Shown: positions 8,600 to 15,863 of the stretch, piece by piece | Layout of the letters: each line of letters starts with the position of its first letter | Position numbering within the stretch: position 1 is the stretch's first letter | DNA from: Enterococcus ratti | GTDB lineage: Bacteria; Bacillota; Bacilli; Lactobacillales; Enterococcaceae | Direction of reading: 5' to 3' | Assembly: GCF_001886195.1 (NCBI RefSeq) | Contig: NZ_JXLB01000001.1 | Location: 1-64,000, forward strand | DNA length: 64,000 nucleotides | Translations under genes and position numbers: made by a program | Notes under the pieces: generated by a model | Databases searched by the model: none | What the model saw: the letters and a program-made list of their open reading frames with translations, nothing else | What the model was told of the DNA's origin: nothing

Positions 8600-9055
8600 A
8601 TGAAAAAACAGTTATTTAAGGCATTTTTATTATCCACTTCTATTTTAACTTTTGGTTCTGCTATTACTCCTAGCGGAGCGGTATTCGCTAGTGAGAACAA
8701 CATTTTTGATATAGCCACTTATTCTGATGATGAGTACTACTATGTGTTAGATGAACCGGTTATTCAAACAAGAACTTGGTTTAAACCTCAAAGCGGGTCA
8801 ATTGCTAAAGGAAGCCGTAATTATTTGGGTATAGAAACTCATAGTCGAGGGACAAAGTTATCTGTTAGTGCAAATGTTTTTGGGATGAAAATCGAAATAG
8901 CTAGAAACACCTCTGCAAGTGGAGAATTTAAAAAATATCGTCAAAATGCAAGAATAACGGTAACTTACAGAGTTTATCGTAAGGTAGATAATAAATATAT
9001 CCGTAATCAAATTTCTACAGCAAATACACAATATATTGATTATATTCCTGCCTAA
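8600..9055 (+). CDS. Small secreted protein, candidate toxin or bacteriocin
   Basis: A 151-residue protein with a classic signal peptide (MKKQLFKAF, a hydrophobic core, then a likely cut after VFA near residue 31). The exported part is about 120 residues, without Cys, rich in Tyr, Arg, Ser and Thr, and looks beta-rich (TKLSVSANVFGMKIEIARN, ARITVTYRVYRKV). GAGGTG precedes the ATG at 8600. The stop codon overlaps the start of a CPBP membrane protease by one base (TAATG), so the two are translationally coupled. CPBP proteins often act as bacteriocin immunity proteins, so a toxin role is inferred. I recognise no homologue. Confidence 0.7.
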   Translation: MKKQLFKAFLLSTSILTFGSAITPSGAVFASENNIFDIATYSDDEYYYVLDEPVIQTRTWFKPQSGSIAKGSRNYLGIETHSRGTKLSVSANVFGMKIEIARNTSASGEFKKYRQNARITVTYRVYRKVDNKYIRNQISTANTQYIDYIPA

Positions 9056-9624
9056 TGACAATAAAATGGATAATTAGTATTGCTTACTTGGTTTTGACCT
9101 TTGTTATCCCATCTTTAGGAGTACCGTCAAATATATATTTTTTATTTGAACATAGTGATATATTTTTTTTAGTGCTGATAATTATACTATTTCATTCTAC
9201 CTTCATTCGTGAATTCAAAGAAGTAAATCTAAAAAAACTCTTTAAATATAATTTTTTTTCATTCTCTGTTTTATTCCTAATCAATATTCTAAATACATCT
9301 TTTTCAGAAGGTATAAGTCCTAACGAAGTAAATGGTTCTCTCCTTTTATTTTTTTTAAATGCTGCTACTTATGGAGCTTTTTTAGAAGAAGGGATTTTTC
9401 GATTTTGTATGATTGATCCTCAAGCGAATAAAAAACAACAATATATTTCAATACTAATTTCTTTTTTTCTGTTTTCTATTGTTCATGGGGGAGGCCTAAG
9501 TATTTTCTTTATTGGTATTATTTTCTGTTTTGTTTATATACAAATAAAAAATATATGGTATTCCATAGTTGCTCATGGATTTTATAATACAATCGGCATA
9601 TTAATCTATTTGATATCTATATAA
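9055..9624 (+). CDS. CPBP-family intramembrane metalloprotease, candidate immunity protein
   Basis: A 189-residue multi-pass membrane protein with all three CPBP (Abi/CAAX-like) motifs: EEGIFR near residue 117, FSIVHGGG near residue 146 and AHGFYN near residue 178. The first motif gives the paired glutamates and Arg, the others the metal-binding His residues. In lactic acid bacteria this family includes many bacteriocin self-immunity proteins. Its start overlaps the stop of the secreted-protein gene by one base. Substrate and immunity function are inferred from context. Confidence 0.85.
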   Translation: MTIKWIISIAYLVLTFVIPSLGVPSNIYFLFEHSDIFFLVLIIILFHSTFIREFKEVNLKKLFKYNFFSFSVLFLINILNTSFSEGISPNEVNGSLLLFFLNAATYGAFLEEGIFRFCMIDPQANKKQQYISILISFFLFSIVHGGGLSIFFIGIIFCFVYIQIKNIWYSIVAHGFYNTIGILIYLISI

Positions 9625-9642
9625 GATAAGGTGGAATACTTC

Positions 9643-10024
9643 ATGAAATTAACAAAACTTACTATAAATTTTGTAATTATTACTGGCATTGTTTTATATC
9701 TTGTATTACTTGCTAATCAATTCTTCTTTACTTTGGAATAGCGGTTGATACTTATTTGGATTTTGTCGTTGTTTACGTTCTTAGTCGGCTTACTGCTATC
9801 CACTATGTTACATACTTACTTCACAGCTACCTTGATTGTAGATCACTCTTTATGGGCTGGTTTAGCGCGTCATACGAAATATAAGTACGAAATTTGCTAA
9901 AGAAATTCAAAATGATGAATTAACGAATTATTTACAAGATACTTTTTCAGAATCGGCAGATGAATTAAAAGAGGAATTAGATACATGGTTACAAGGGCTT
10001 GATGTAAGTAAAACTGTAGAATGA
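9643..10024 (+). pseudogene. Decayed membrane-protein gene (amber stop plus frameshift)
   Basis: An ATG at 9643 behind AAGGTGG opens a 32-codon frame with one membrane segment, ending at a TAG (9739-9741). The same frame continues without a start as a second membrane stretch (WILSLFTFLVGLLLSTMLHTY, divisible into two helices) to a TAA at 9898. From about 9884 the +1 frame continues as an acidic helix (KEIQNDELTNYLQDTF...) to the TGA at 10022. Together these look like one protein of about 126 residues broken by a nonsense codon and a frameshift. It lies 18 bases after the CPBP gene and probably belonged to that operon. Family not recognised. The 32-residue peptide could still be made. Confidence 0.6.
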
Positions 10025-10072
10025 GAATAAGAGAAATAGAAAAAGGGATAAGGAAAATTTAAAAATAAAATC

Positions 10073-10267
10073 TTACATTAAGAAATGTGTTAGTACAAAG
10101 ATGGTTACTAAAATCTCTATTGTGGTAATAGAGATAATGAAAGAGAGAGCTGTTGTAAACAATCTTGGTGTAATTTTTTCTTTCCAAGTGAAAAGAACGC
10201 AAAGTGATATGGGAGCTGAATAAGGGATAAAAATTGATATTATTAATAATGTTAATAACCCTACGTT
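10073..10267 (-). pseudogene. Orphaned membrane tail of the XRE regulator
   Basis: Directly after the TGA that ends the regulator (10270-10268), the same reading frame stays open for 64 codons. It encodes two strongly hydrophobic segments (LLTLLIISIFIPYSAPISL and ALSFIISITTIEILVTIFVL) joined by a basic loop (TWKEKITPR), and ends in TAA at 10075-10073. No start codon with a ribosome site precedes it. The simplest reading is that the regulator was a 153-residue HTH-plus-two-helix protein, now cut by a nonsense mutation. Confidence 0.6.
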
Positions 10268-10534
10268 TCATAAATCGGATTTTTCGTTTTTTTGTTTTCT
10301 GATGTTGGAGTAAATAATTTCTTCTTTTTCAGAATTATTTTCCACATAAAAGTGGTCAATTGGAATATTAAAAAATTTTGATAGCAGAACAAAATTTTCA
10401 TAACTTGGAAGTGAACGACTATTTTCCCAGCTAGAAATAGTTTGTCTAGAAACAAAAATCTTTTTTGCTAAATCTTCTTGTGTCATTTTTTTCTTAAGGC
10501 GTTCGTTTTTTATTTTATAAGATATTTTGATCAT
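10268..10534 (-). CDS. XRE-family helix-turn-helix regulator, apparently truncated by a stop codon
   Basis: An 88-residue DNA-binding protein. Residues 6-60 form a Cro/CI helix-turn-helix (NERLKKKMTQEDLAKKIFVS, then RQTISSWENSRSLPSYENF). The ATG at 10534 follows AGGAGG. The TGA after Leu88 is followed in the same frame by a 64-residue hydrophobic tail (10267-10073), so the ancestor was probably membrane-anchored. The gene points away from the secreted-protein gene at 10692. Three ATGTAAA repeats at a 12-bp period overlap its own promoter (TTTACA-18-TATACC), suggesting autoregulation or control of the divergent pair. Confidence 0.85.
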   Translation of the reverse strand: MIKISYKIKNERLKKKMTQEDLAKKIFVSRQTISSWENSRSLPSYENFVLLSKFFNIPIDHFYVENNSEKEEIIYSNIRKQKNEKSDL

Positions 10535-10577
10535 TCTGATATCCTCCTGAAAAAAGAAAATTTTTAGGTATAAAAGC

Positions 10578-10608
10578 ATGTAAAACGACATGTAAAGAGC
10601 TATGTAAA
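10578..10608. repeat. Three ATGTAAA direct repeats at exact 12-bp period, candidate operator
   Basis: ATGTAAA occurs at 10578, 10590 and 10602, with unrelated 5-base spacers. On the minus strand these are TTTACAT repeats. The middle one supplies TTTACA, 18 bases before TATACC, a plausible promoter for the XRE gene. The period is just over one helical turn, so bound proteins would lie nearly on one face. Confidence 0.6.
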
Positions 10609-10632
10609 GCATGATTGATGGTCACTTATATG

Positions 10633-10661
10633 TTTACCAGAGTAAGATTGTTTTGTAAATA
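10633..10661 (+). promoter_or_regulatory. Putative promoter of the secreted bacteriocin-like gene
   Basis: TTTACC, a 17-base spacer and TAAATA lie about 30 bases before the ATG at 10692, close to the ATGTAAA repeats. Confidence 0.5.
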
Positions 10662-10691
10662 AAAATTAAAAGGAGTGTTCAGTGTTCAGCA

Positions 10692-11255
10692 ATGATTTCA
10701 AAAAAAGTAAAATTTATAGCAGGTCTTTTTTCAGTAGTTACTATCACAGGAAGTTTAACTCCGACAATTACAACTTTCGCAGCGGAAAAAATCCCAACTA
10801 TAACTGTTAATAGTCAAAATAGTTCGAATAAAGAAACTTATGTTTTGAATGAAAATAACGAAAATTATAATAAAGCAGTAGAATATCTAGAAAAAAATGG
10901 AAATAGAGCAACTGTTCAATATTTTAAAGACTATTTTTATGGAAGAATAGTTACTCCAGATAATCAGAATGAGTTAATGGATGGCTATTTAGAATTTTTA
11001 AGTACTAAGCCTCAAGGAAGAATGGCATTAGAAACAATTATTAGCATTGTTGGTGGTGCTATAGTAATTATTTCAGAAATGTATAATGCTGGGAAATATG
11101 CAGCGAAACAGTGTGTGTCTCGAGGAGTGCTTACTAAAAAAAGTTATAAACCAAAAGGTGGTTGGATTATGGCGGGAATTACTGCCGCTTTTGGGTTGCC
11201 CGTAGCATTAGGATTCGAAGATTACAGTATGATAGATAAAAAAAGAATGGAATGA
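10692..11255 (+). CDS. Secreted bacteriocin-like precursor
   Basis: A 187-residue protein with a signal peptide (basic MISKKVKF, hydrophobic core, likely cut near TTFAA, about residue 31), an acidic Asn-rich region (about 35-105), and a C-terminal part of about 75 residues with small-residue helices (ISIVGGAIVIISEMYNAGKY, then GWIMAGITAAFGLPVALGF). This pro-region plus amphipathic C-terminal layout resembles the E. faecalis EF1097/EntV (enterocin O16) precursor, whose gene, as I remember it, also lies upstream of rexB. The mature EntV disulfide would need two Cys; only one (KQCVSRG) is seen here. AAAGGAG stands about 16 bases from the ATG, so spacing is loose. Homology is inferred. Confidence 0.65.
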   Translation: MISKKVKFIAGLFSVVTITGSLTPTITTFAAEKIPTITVNSQNSSNKETYVLNENNENYNKAVEYLEKNGNRATVQYFKDYFYGRIVTPDNQNELMDGYLEFLSTKPQGRMALETIISIVGGAIVIISEMYNAGKYAAKQCVSRGVLTKKSYKPKGGWIMAGITAAFGLPVALGFEDYSMIDKKRME

Positions 11256-11261
11256 ATATAG

Positions 11262-11444
11262 ATGAATATATTTAGAGATTTTTTTAGGTTCATTGTTTTA
11301 CATTATGATTTTATATCGATACTGTTATTATCATTTGCATTAATCTCTTTATCTATAAAAGTATCAAAACAACAGACTGAAATTGTAGAGTTAAAAAAAG
11401 AAATTTATGAAATAAAACTTTTTAAAAATGCTAATAAAAAATAA
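11262..11444 (+). CDS. Small single-pass membrane protein, candidate immunity partner
   Basis: A 60-residue protein with one membrane helix (FISILLLSFALISLSIKV, about residues 17-34) followed by a charged helical tail (QQTEIVELKKEIYEIKLF) that could form a coiled coil. It starts 6 bases after the secreted precursor with only a weak ribosome site, so it probably depends on coupling. Small membrane proteins in this position often protect the producer of a bacteriocin; that role is inferred from context only. Confidence 0.6.
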   Translation: MNIFRDFFRFIVLHYDFISILLLSFALISLSIKVSKQQTEIVELKKEIYEIKLFKNANKK

Positions 11445-12105
11445 ATTGATCATGTTAAAATACTCCACAAAGAAATAATCTTTTTTGTTGGGGTGGAATG
11501 ATTTTCGTGTTTATTACCAGCTGTACAGTGACGGACAATAAATAGAAGGTTTATAAAAACATGAAAGTTGTTTGTTTTGTACTAATTCTAAGCGACAAAT
11601 TCTGTTGAGTATAGCTCGGTAGATTATAGCCCCCGTATTCTACAGGAGGGTAGTAAGGATAAATAATAAGGGATTTTAGGTATCAAAGCTTGATATATAG
11701 GCATTTTTTTGGTTGTACTTAAAAAAATCGCGATTTTGTCAACTAAATAAGAAATATTTGAGAATTATAAGAGTATTTTAGTCCTTGATACAGAAGGATT
11801 TGAATGCTCTTTTTGTTAATTTTAGCTATAATTTCATAGTCAAATGAGGGTATTTTTTTGTTATTTAATTTTTCCAGATTGAAGGAAACTGCAAACGAAA
11901 CGTAAAAAATGTGCGGTCAACGGTAAATCGAAATAGAAGGTCTTAAAAGCTCGTAAAATTGTATTTAAGAGGATGCAGGTATTTAACTTAGAAAGTAGAA
12001 ATATTCAATCTAACGATAATTTTAATACGAAGAAAAAATAGCTTCATTATTATTTGTCAGCTGTAGTAGTATTTAACTATACATTTAAATAAAAGGAGTG
12101 ACGAT
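11445..12105. other. Gene-free AT-rich stretch in the accessory island
   Basis: I see no supported gene. A weak hairpin (CCACAAAGA/TCTTTTTTGTTGG, about 11464-11495) may terminate the upstream pair. Toward the right end, TTGTCA at 12054, an 18-base spacer and TATACA at 12078 form a plausible promoter for the gene at 12106. Short frames between are broken and lack ribosome sites, which suggests decayed sequence. Confidence 0.45.
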
Positions 12106-13295
12106 ATGACTAAATTTGAACGTAAATATAATATGTTGGCAATGGCTTTGAGGCTGGGAAATGCCGGCAAGTTTAGCGTAGTTGGCGAAGAGGGAAAGAA
12201 AAATTACCAATTGTTGTTTGAGCATTTTGCCAAAATGATCGAAAAAGATGAAACAGCATTTTTTATTGATGAAAAAAGAAAGCCAGAGGTCATTCAATCA
12301 GTAAAAAGAACCGTTGATTATTACAATACACAAAATCCTAAAGATTTACAAAACATAATTGAAAATTTAGAAACAGATCAACCCACTAGTTTTATGATTA
12401 TTCCATCTTATGTTAATTTAACTATGTGTGATCACATGTATGGATTAATTCTCTACAAAAAGGATTCCAATTATATTGTAACGATGATTGATAAGCTGGG
12501 ATCAGGAATCGGTGATTCATTTTGTAAAGGGGCGTTTTCAACCATTCCTCAAGAGAGGGTAGAGGTACTCAGTGAATTCTTTTTCATATCAAATTTGACC
12601 ATCACAACGAGAGTCACTGCAATATTTCTTCATTCATTCGAAAATTAGGGAAGGAAAAAAATCCAGATGATGCATTGTTAGCTCTTAATTTGAGAAGCTA
12701 TCGCGGAGTGGCAAATTGTCCTGTTATTGAAATGTTAGGAACTTTAAGAGTAGCACTCTTTAATTGCAAAGAAAATATTTTTGATCATAAAGTTAACTGG
12801 GAAGATATGACAAGAATTTCACCAAAATTGGGAGAAGCAAAAGATATCAGATGGCACTTGCTTAATGCATTTAAAGGAACAAATAAAGAAGAAAATCAAC
12901 TTTTGGATCATATGTGGCACTATTATTTAGACCGAAAGAAATTCACGCAAGCACTTTCTGAAGATCATGCACGTGAAAAAAGGGAAGCTGTACGTGAGAT
13001 AACCAAAAAATATTTAAAACAATTTTTAGACGATTCAACAACTCTAACTTCATTTAAAGAAAAACAAAAAGAGATAGATGAGGAGTACAAAGTATTCTTT
13101 AAAGGCGGTAATGTGAAATTAGAAGATCGATTAAATGAGATAGTAGGGAACTGGCAAAAAGCGCAACAAAATCCTGAAAAAATAAGTCAATTAGTAAAGA
13201 ATAGCCAGTCAGAAGTAGCAAAGAAACAGTCGGTGTTCCACCAAAAGAGGCGCATGTCTATCGCTAAATTGATAGAAAATAATGTCAAAGTATAA
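12106..13295 (+). pseudogene. YopJ-like (C55 / CE-clan) acyltransferase-type gene, frameshifted at a T-run
   Basis: AAAGGAG precedes the ATG at 12106. The first frame runs to 12648; the second runs in the +1 frame to 13295. Adding one T to the T5 run at 12580-12584 joins them into a 396-residue protein. Numbered so, His110 (CDHMYG), Asp129 (VTMIDKLG) and Cys172 (HNESHCNISS) form a triad with the order and spacing of YopJ (His109, Glu128, Cys172); PopP2 also uses Asp. YopJ-family enzymes acetylate Ser, Thr or Lys of host proteins. The paralogous remnant at 60569-61504 aligns with the repaired frame residue for residue across the break. No signal peptide is seen. The C-terminal 200 residues are charged and helical. 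The family call rests on motif and spacing only. Confidence 0.65.
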
Positions 13296-13296
13296 G

Positions 13297-13330
13297 GGAC
13301 AATAAATAATTGCTTTAATTATTGCCCTGT
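13297..13330 (+). terminator. Terminator after the YopJ-like gene
   Basis: GGGACAATAAATAATT pairs with TTAATTATTGCCC with small imperfections, followed by TGTTTTCTT. It lies directly after the stop codon. Confidence 0.6.
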
Positions 13331-13450
13331 TTTCTTCTACTCCTAAGATTAAGAAAAGAGAAAAAATTCGTGCTCTTTATGTTAGTAAAGAGAATTTGTT
13401 TTTTCACTTTTGATTCTGTTTAGTTAAGTCACTCTAATAAAAAAAGAAGT

Positions 13451-13508
13451 AGGCAAAAAGGGCAATTTCTGAAACAATTTCTAGAAAAGGCTGTTTTTGC
13501 CTATTTTT
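13451..13508. terminator. Hairpin terminator between convergent units
   Basis: TAGGCAAAAAGGGC pairs with GGCTGTTTTTGCCTA and is followed by TTTTTTG. On the minus strand it lies just after the decayed membrane gene. Confidence 0.65.
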
Positions 13509-13520
13509 TGATTGTTGTAG

Positions 13521-13974
13521 TTAAGAATGTTTACGGTAGATTGGAAATATTACTCGCTGAAATAACGGAAAGAGTATCAAGTAAAAAAAGAAATTTCCTA
13601 AAACATGAGTAACATCAAAAGGCAGTCCTTGGAAAGAATAAACTCAAAATGAATGTATTGTATTTCTTTTTAAGATTCGAGAGACGATCAAACCGTACAA
13701 GATACCAAAAAAGAAGCTCAAAGCGGCTTGACTGATCACGTATTAGCTACAAAAGGAATTTTGCTAGTAAAATGAAAAACAAAACTACTCCGCTAAAGGT
13801 AACCATCTGACTGATTGTCCACGTTCCTAGTCCTAGGTATAAATTGAAAGCAGTTGGGCTTTCTTTAATTACTCCTTGAATCCGTGCACTTAATTCGTTA
13901 GTTGAAAAAGTGACATTCCGTCTTAAGTCATAGATAGAAGGACGGTTTTGTAAAGCTTTAACGAAAGTTATCAT
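13521..13974 (-). pseudogene. Decayed multi-pass membrane gene in three fragments
   Basis: The ATG at 13974 opens a 75-codon frame whose end is hydrophobic (TWTISQMVTFSGVVLFFILL) and which stops at TAG. Two further hydrophobic fragments follow in other frames: VISQAALSFFFGILYGLIV, and QGLPFDVTHVLGNFFFYLIL, the latter ending in TAA at 13523-13521. Loop residues between them look coding. I read this as one gene for a membrane protein of about 150 residues broken by at least two frameshifts. The 75-residue product could be expressed, but the ribosome site is poor. Family not recognised. Confidence 0.5.
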
Positions 13975-14340
13975 AGTTAAAAATCTCTTTTAGTTATACG
14001 ATGGATTAATTACACGTACAAGCAAGCATATAACCTTACAAAAAGTAATTAAAATGATATGCTCATAAAAAAATACACTATTTTTTTTTGCAGTTGCCAA
14101 AGGGAAAAATATTTTTTTGATTTACGCTTACATCACTGCTATGTAAGTGATCAACTAATTTATAAAAGCAACACAGTATTTAAATTAAAAATCTATGTTT
14201 TTTTTATTATCTTTTTATAACCGTTTTTTAGTCTTTTTTATAGAAAATAAGTATATATTTCTTAAATAAGTTTTTTAGATAGATTTTTCAGTTAATATTT
14301 ATAGTATTTTCTGAAAATTTAAAGAATTGAGGTATGAATT
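13975..14340. other. AT-rich spacer before dtpT
   Basis: No gene is visible. The stretch is extremely AT-rich with T-runs and presumably carries the dtpT promoter. It forms the right edge of the accessory island. Confidence 0.4.
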
Positions 14341-15807
14341 ATGGAAAAACAACAAGACAAGGGGTTCTTCGGTCAGCCGAAGGGATTGTCGACGCTGTTC
14401 TTCACGGAAATGTGGGAACGATTTAGCTACTACGGCATGCGTGCATTACTGATTTACTACATGTATGATACTGTAACAAATGGAGGGCTTGGTTTACCTC
14501 GTGCCTCAGCGTTAGCCATTATGTCTATTTATGGTTCACTTATTTACATGTCCAGTATTGTTGGCGGCTGGGTATCCGACCGTGTACTAGGTTCTAAAAG
14601 AACGGTTTTCTTTGGCGGTATTTTTATTATGATTGGTCATATTGTATTAGCGTTGCCTTTTGGTGTGGCTACTTTATTTATATCAATGGGATTAATCATC
14701 ATTGGAACAGCCTTCTTAAAACCTAATGTTTCAGGAATGGTTGGTCATTTATACTCAAAAACCGACTTGCGACGCGATGCCGGTTTCTCAATTTTTTACA
14801 TGGGGATTAATCTAGGTGCGATGCTGGCTCCCATTATCGTAGGTACAATTGGGCAAGAGTATAATTACCACTTAGGCTTTTCATTAGCTGCAATTGGAAT
14901 GTTTTTTGGACTTCTGCAATATGTCATCCAAGGTCGTAAAACATTGGATGGTGTCGGAACGGTTGCGCCTAATCCATTAACGCCAATTGAACGTAAAGGG
15001 TTTATTCGTAATTTAGTAGTTGCGTTGATTGTAATTGTAGCGATTTTTGGTGGTGCTCAAGTCACAGGTCATTTGACCATTGATTTTTTCATCAATACGA
15101 TTAGTGTATTAGGTATTTTATTGCCTCTTTATTATTTTATTAAAATGTTGACTTCAAAAGATGTTTCTGCGGAAGAAAAACCAAAAGTGTGGGCGTATAT
15201 TCCATTATTTTTAGCAGCGATTATTTTCTGGTCTTTGCAAGAGCAAGGTTCTTCTATATTGGCTTTATTTGCTAGTGAACGAACACAATCGACGTTATTT
15301 GGTATGACTATTCCGGCAAGTTGGTATCAGTCATTGAATCCAATCTTTATTTTTGTATTGACTCCAGTATTTGTTGCATTATGGACACGCTTAGGAAATC
15401 GCCAACCCTCAACAGTAGTAAAATTTTCTTTAGGTTTATTATTTGCTGGACTCTCTTTCTTATTGCTAATGTTGCCTGGCATGCTTTATGGCACGAGCGG
15501 CAAAGTAAGCCCGATGTGGTTGATTGGTAGTTTCTTTATTGTAGTTATTGCTGAATTATGTTTGTCACCGGTTGGGTTATCTGCTACAACAAAGTTAGCG
15601 CCTAAAGCTTTTGAATCACAAACCATTGCAATTTGGTTCTTAGCGGATGCTTCTTCTCAAGCAATTAATGCACAAATTGCCAGATTCTATACACCTGCTA
15701 CTGAATCTACTTATTTTGGTGTGGTAGGTATTATAGCAATTGTCGGAGCCGTTGTATTGTTTGCGATCAAAGAACCAATCAAAAAATTGATGGGATCAAT
15801 TCGTTAG
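14341..15807 (+). CDS. dtpT: Di-/tripeptide:proton symporter (POT family)
   Basis: A 488-residue multi-pass transporter of the proton-dependent oligopeptide (PTR2/POT) family. The family signature EMWERFSYYGMRALLIYY occupies residues 24-41, carrying the E-x-x-E-R-F proton-coupling motif. A second signature, GTAFLKPNVSGMVGHLY, follows in the fourth-fifth helix region. The length equals lactococcal DtpT. GAGG stands 8 bases before the ATG. It is monocistronic with its own terminator. It imports di- and tripeptides for amino-acid nutrition. Confidence 0.96.
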   Translation: MEKQQDKGFFGQPKGLSTLFFTEMWERFSYYGMRALLIYYMYDTVTNGGLGLPRASALAIMSIYGSLIYMSSIVGGWVSDRVLGSKRTVFFGGIFIMIGHIVLALPFGVATLFISMGLIIIGTAFLKPNVSGMVGHLYSKTDLRRDAGFSIFYMGINLGAMLAPIIVGTIGQEYNYHLGFSLAAIGMFFGLLQYVIQGRKTLDGVGTVAPNPLTPIERKGFIRNLVVALIVIVAIFGGAQVTGHLTIDFFINTISVLGILLPLYYFIKMLTSKDVSAEEKPKVWAYIPLFLAAIIFWSLQEQGSSILALFASERTQSTLFGMTIPASWYQSLNPIFIFVLTPVFVALWTRLGNRQPSTVVKFSLGLLFAGLSFLLLMLPGMLYGTSGKVSPMWLIGSFFIVVIAELCLSPVGLSATTKLAPKAFESQTIAIWFLADASSQAINAQIARFYTPATESTYFGVVGIIAIVGAVVLFAIKEPIKKLMGSIR

Positions 15808-15815
15808 ATTAAATA

Positions 15816-15863
15816 AGAGTGGGACAATGGTCAGAGAAAAATCTGATGATTGTCCTCTTTTTT
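15816..15863 (+). terminator. Terminator of dtpT
   Basis: AGAGTGGGACAAT...TCAGA pairs with TCTGA...ATTGTCCTCT and is followed by TTTTTT. Confidence 0.85.
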
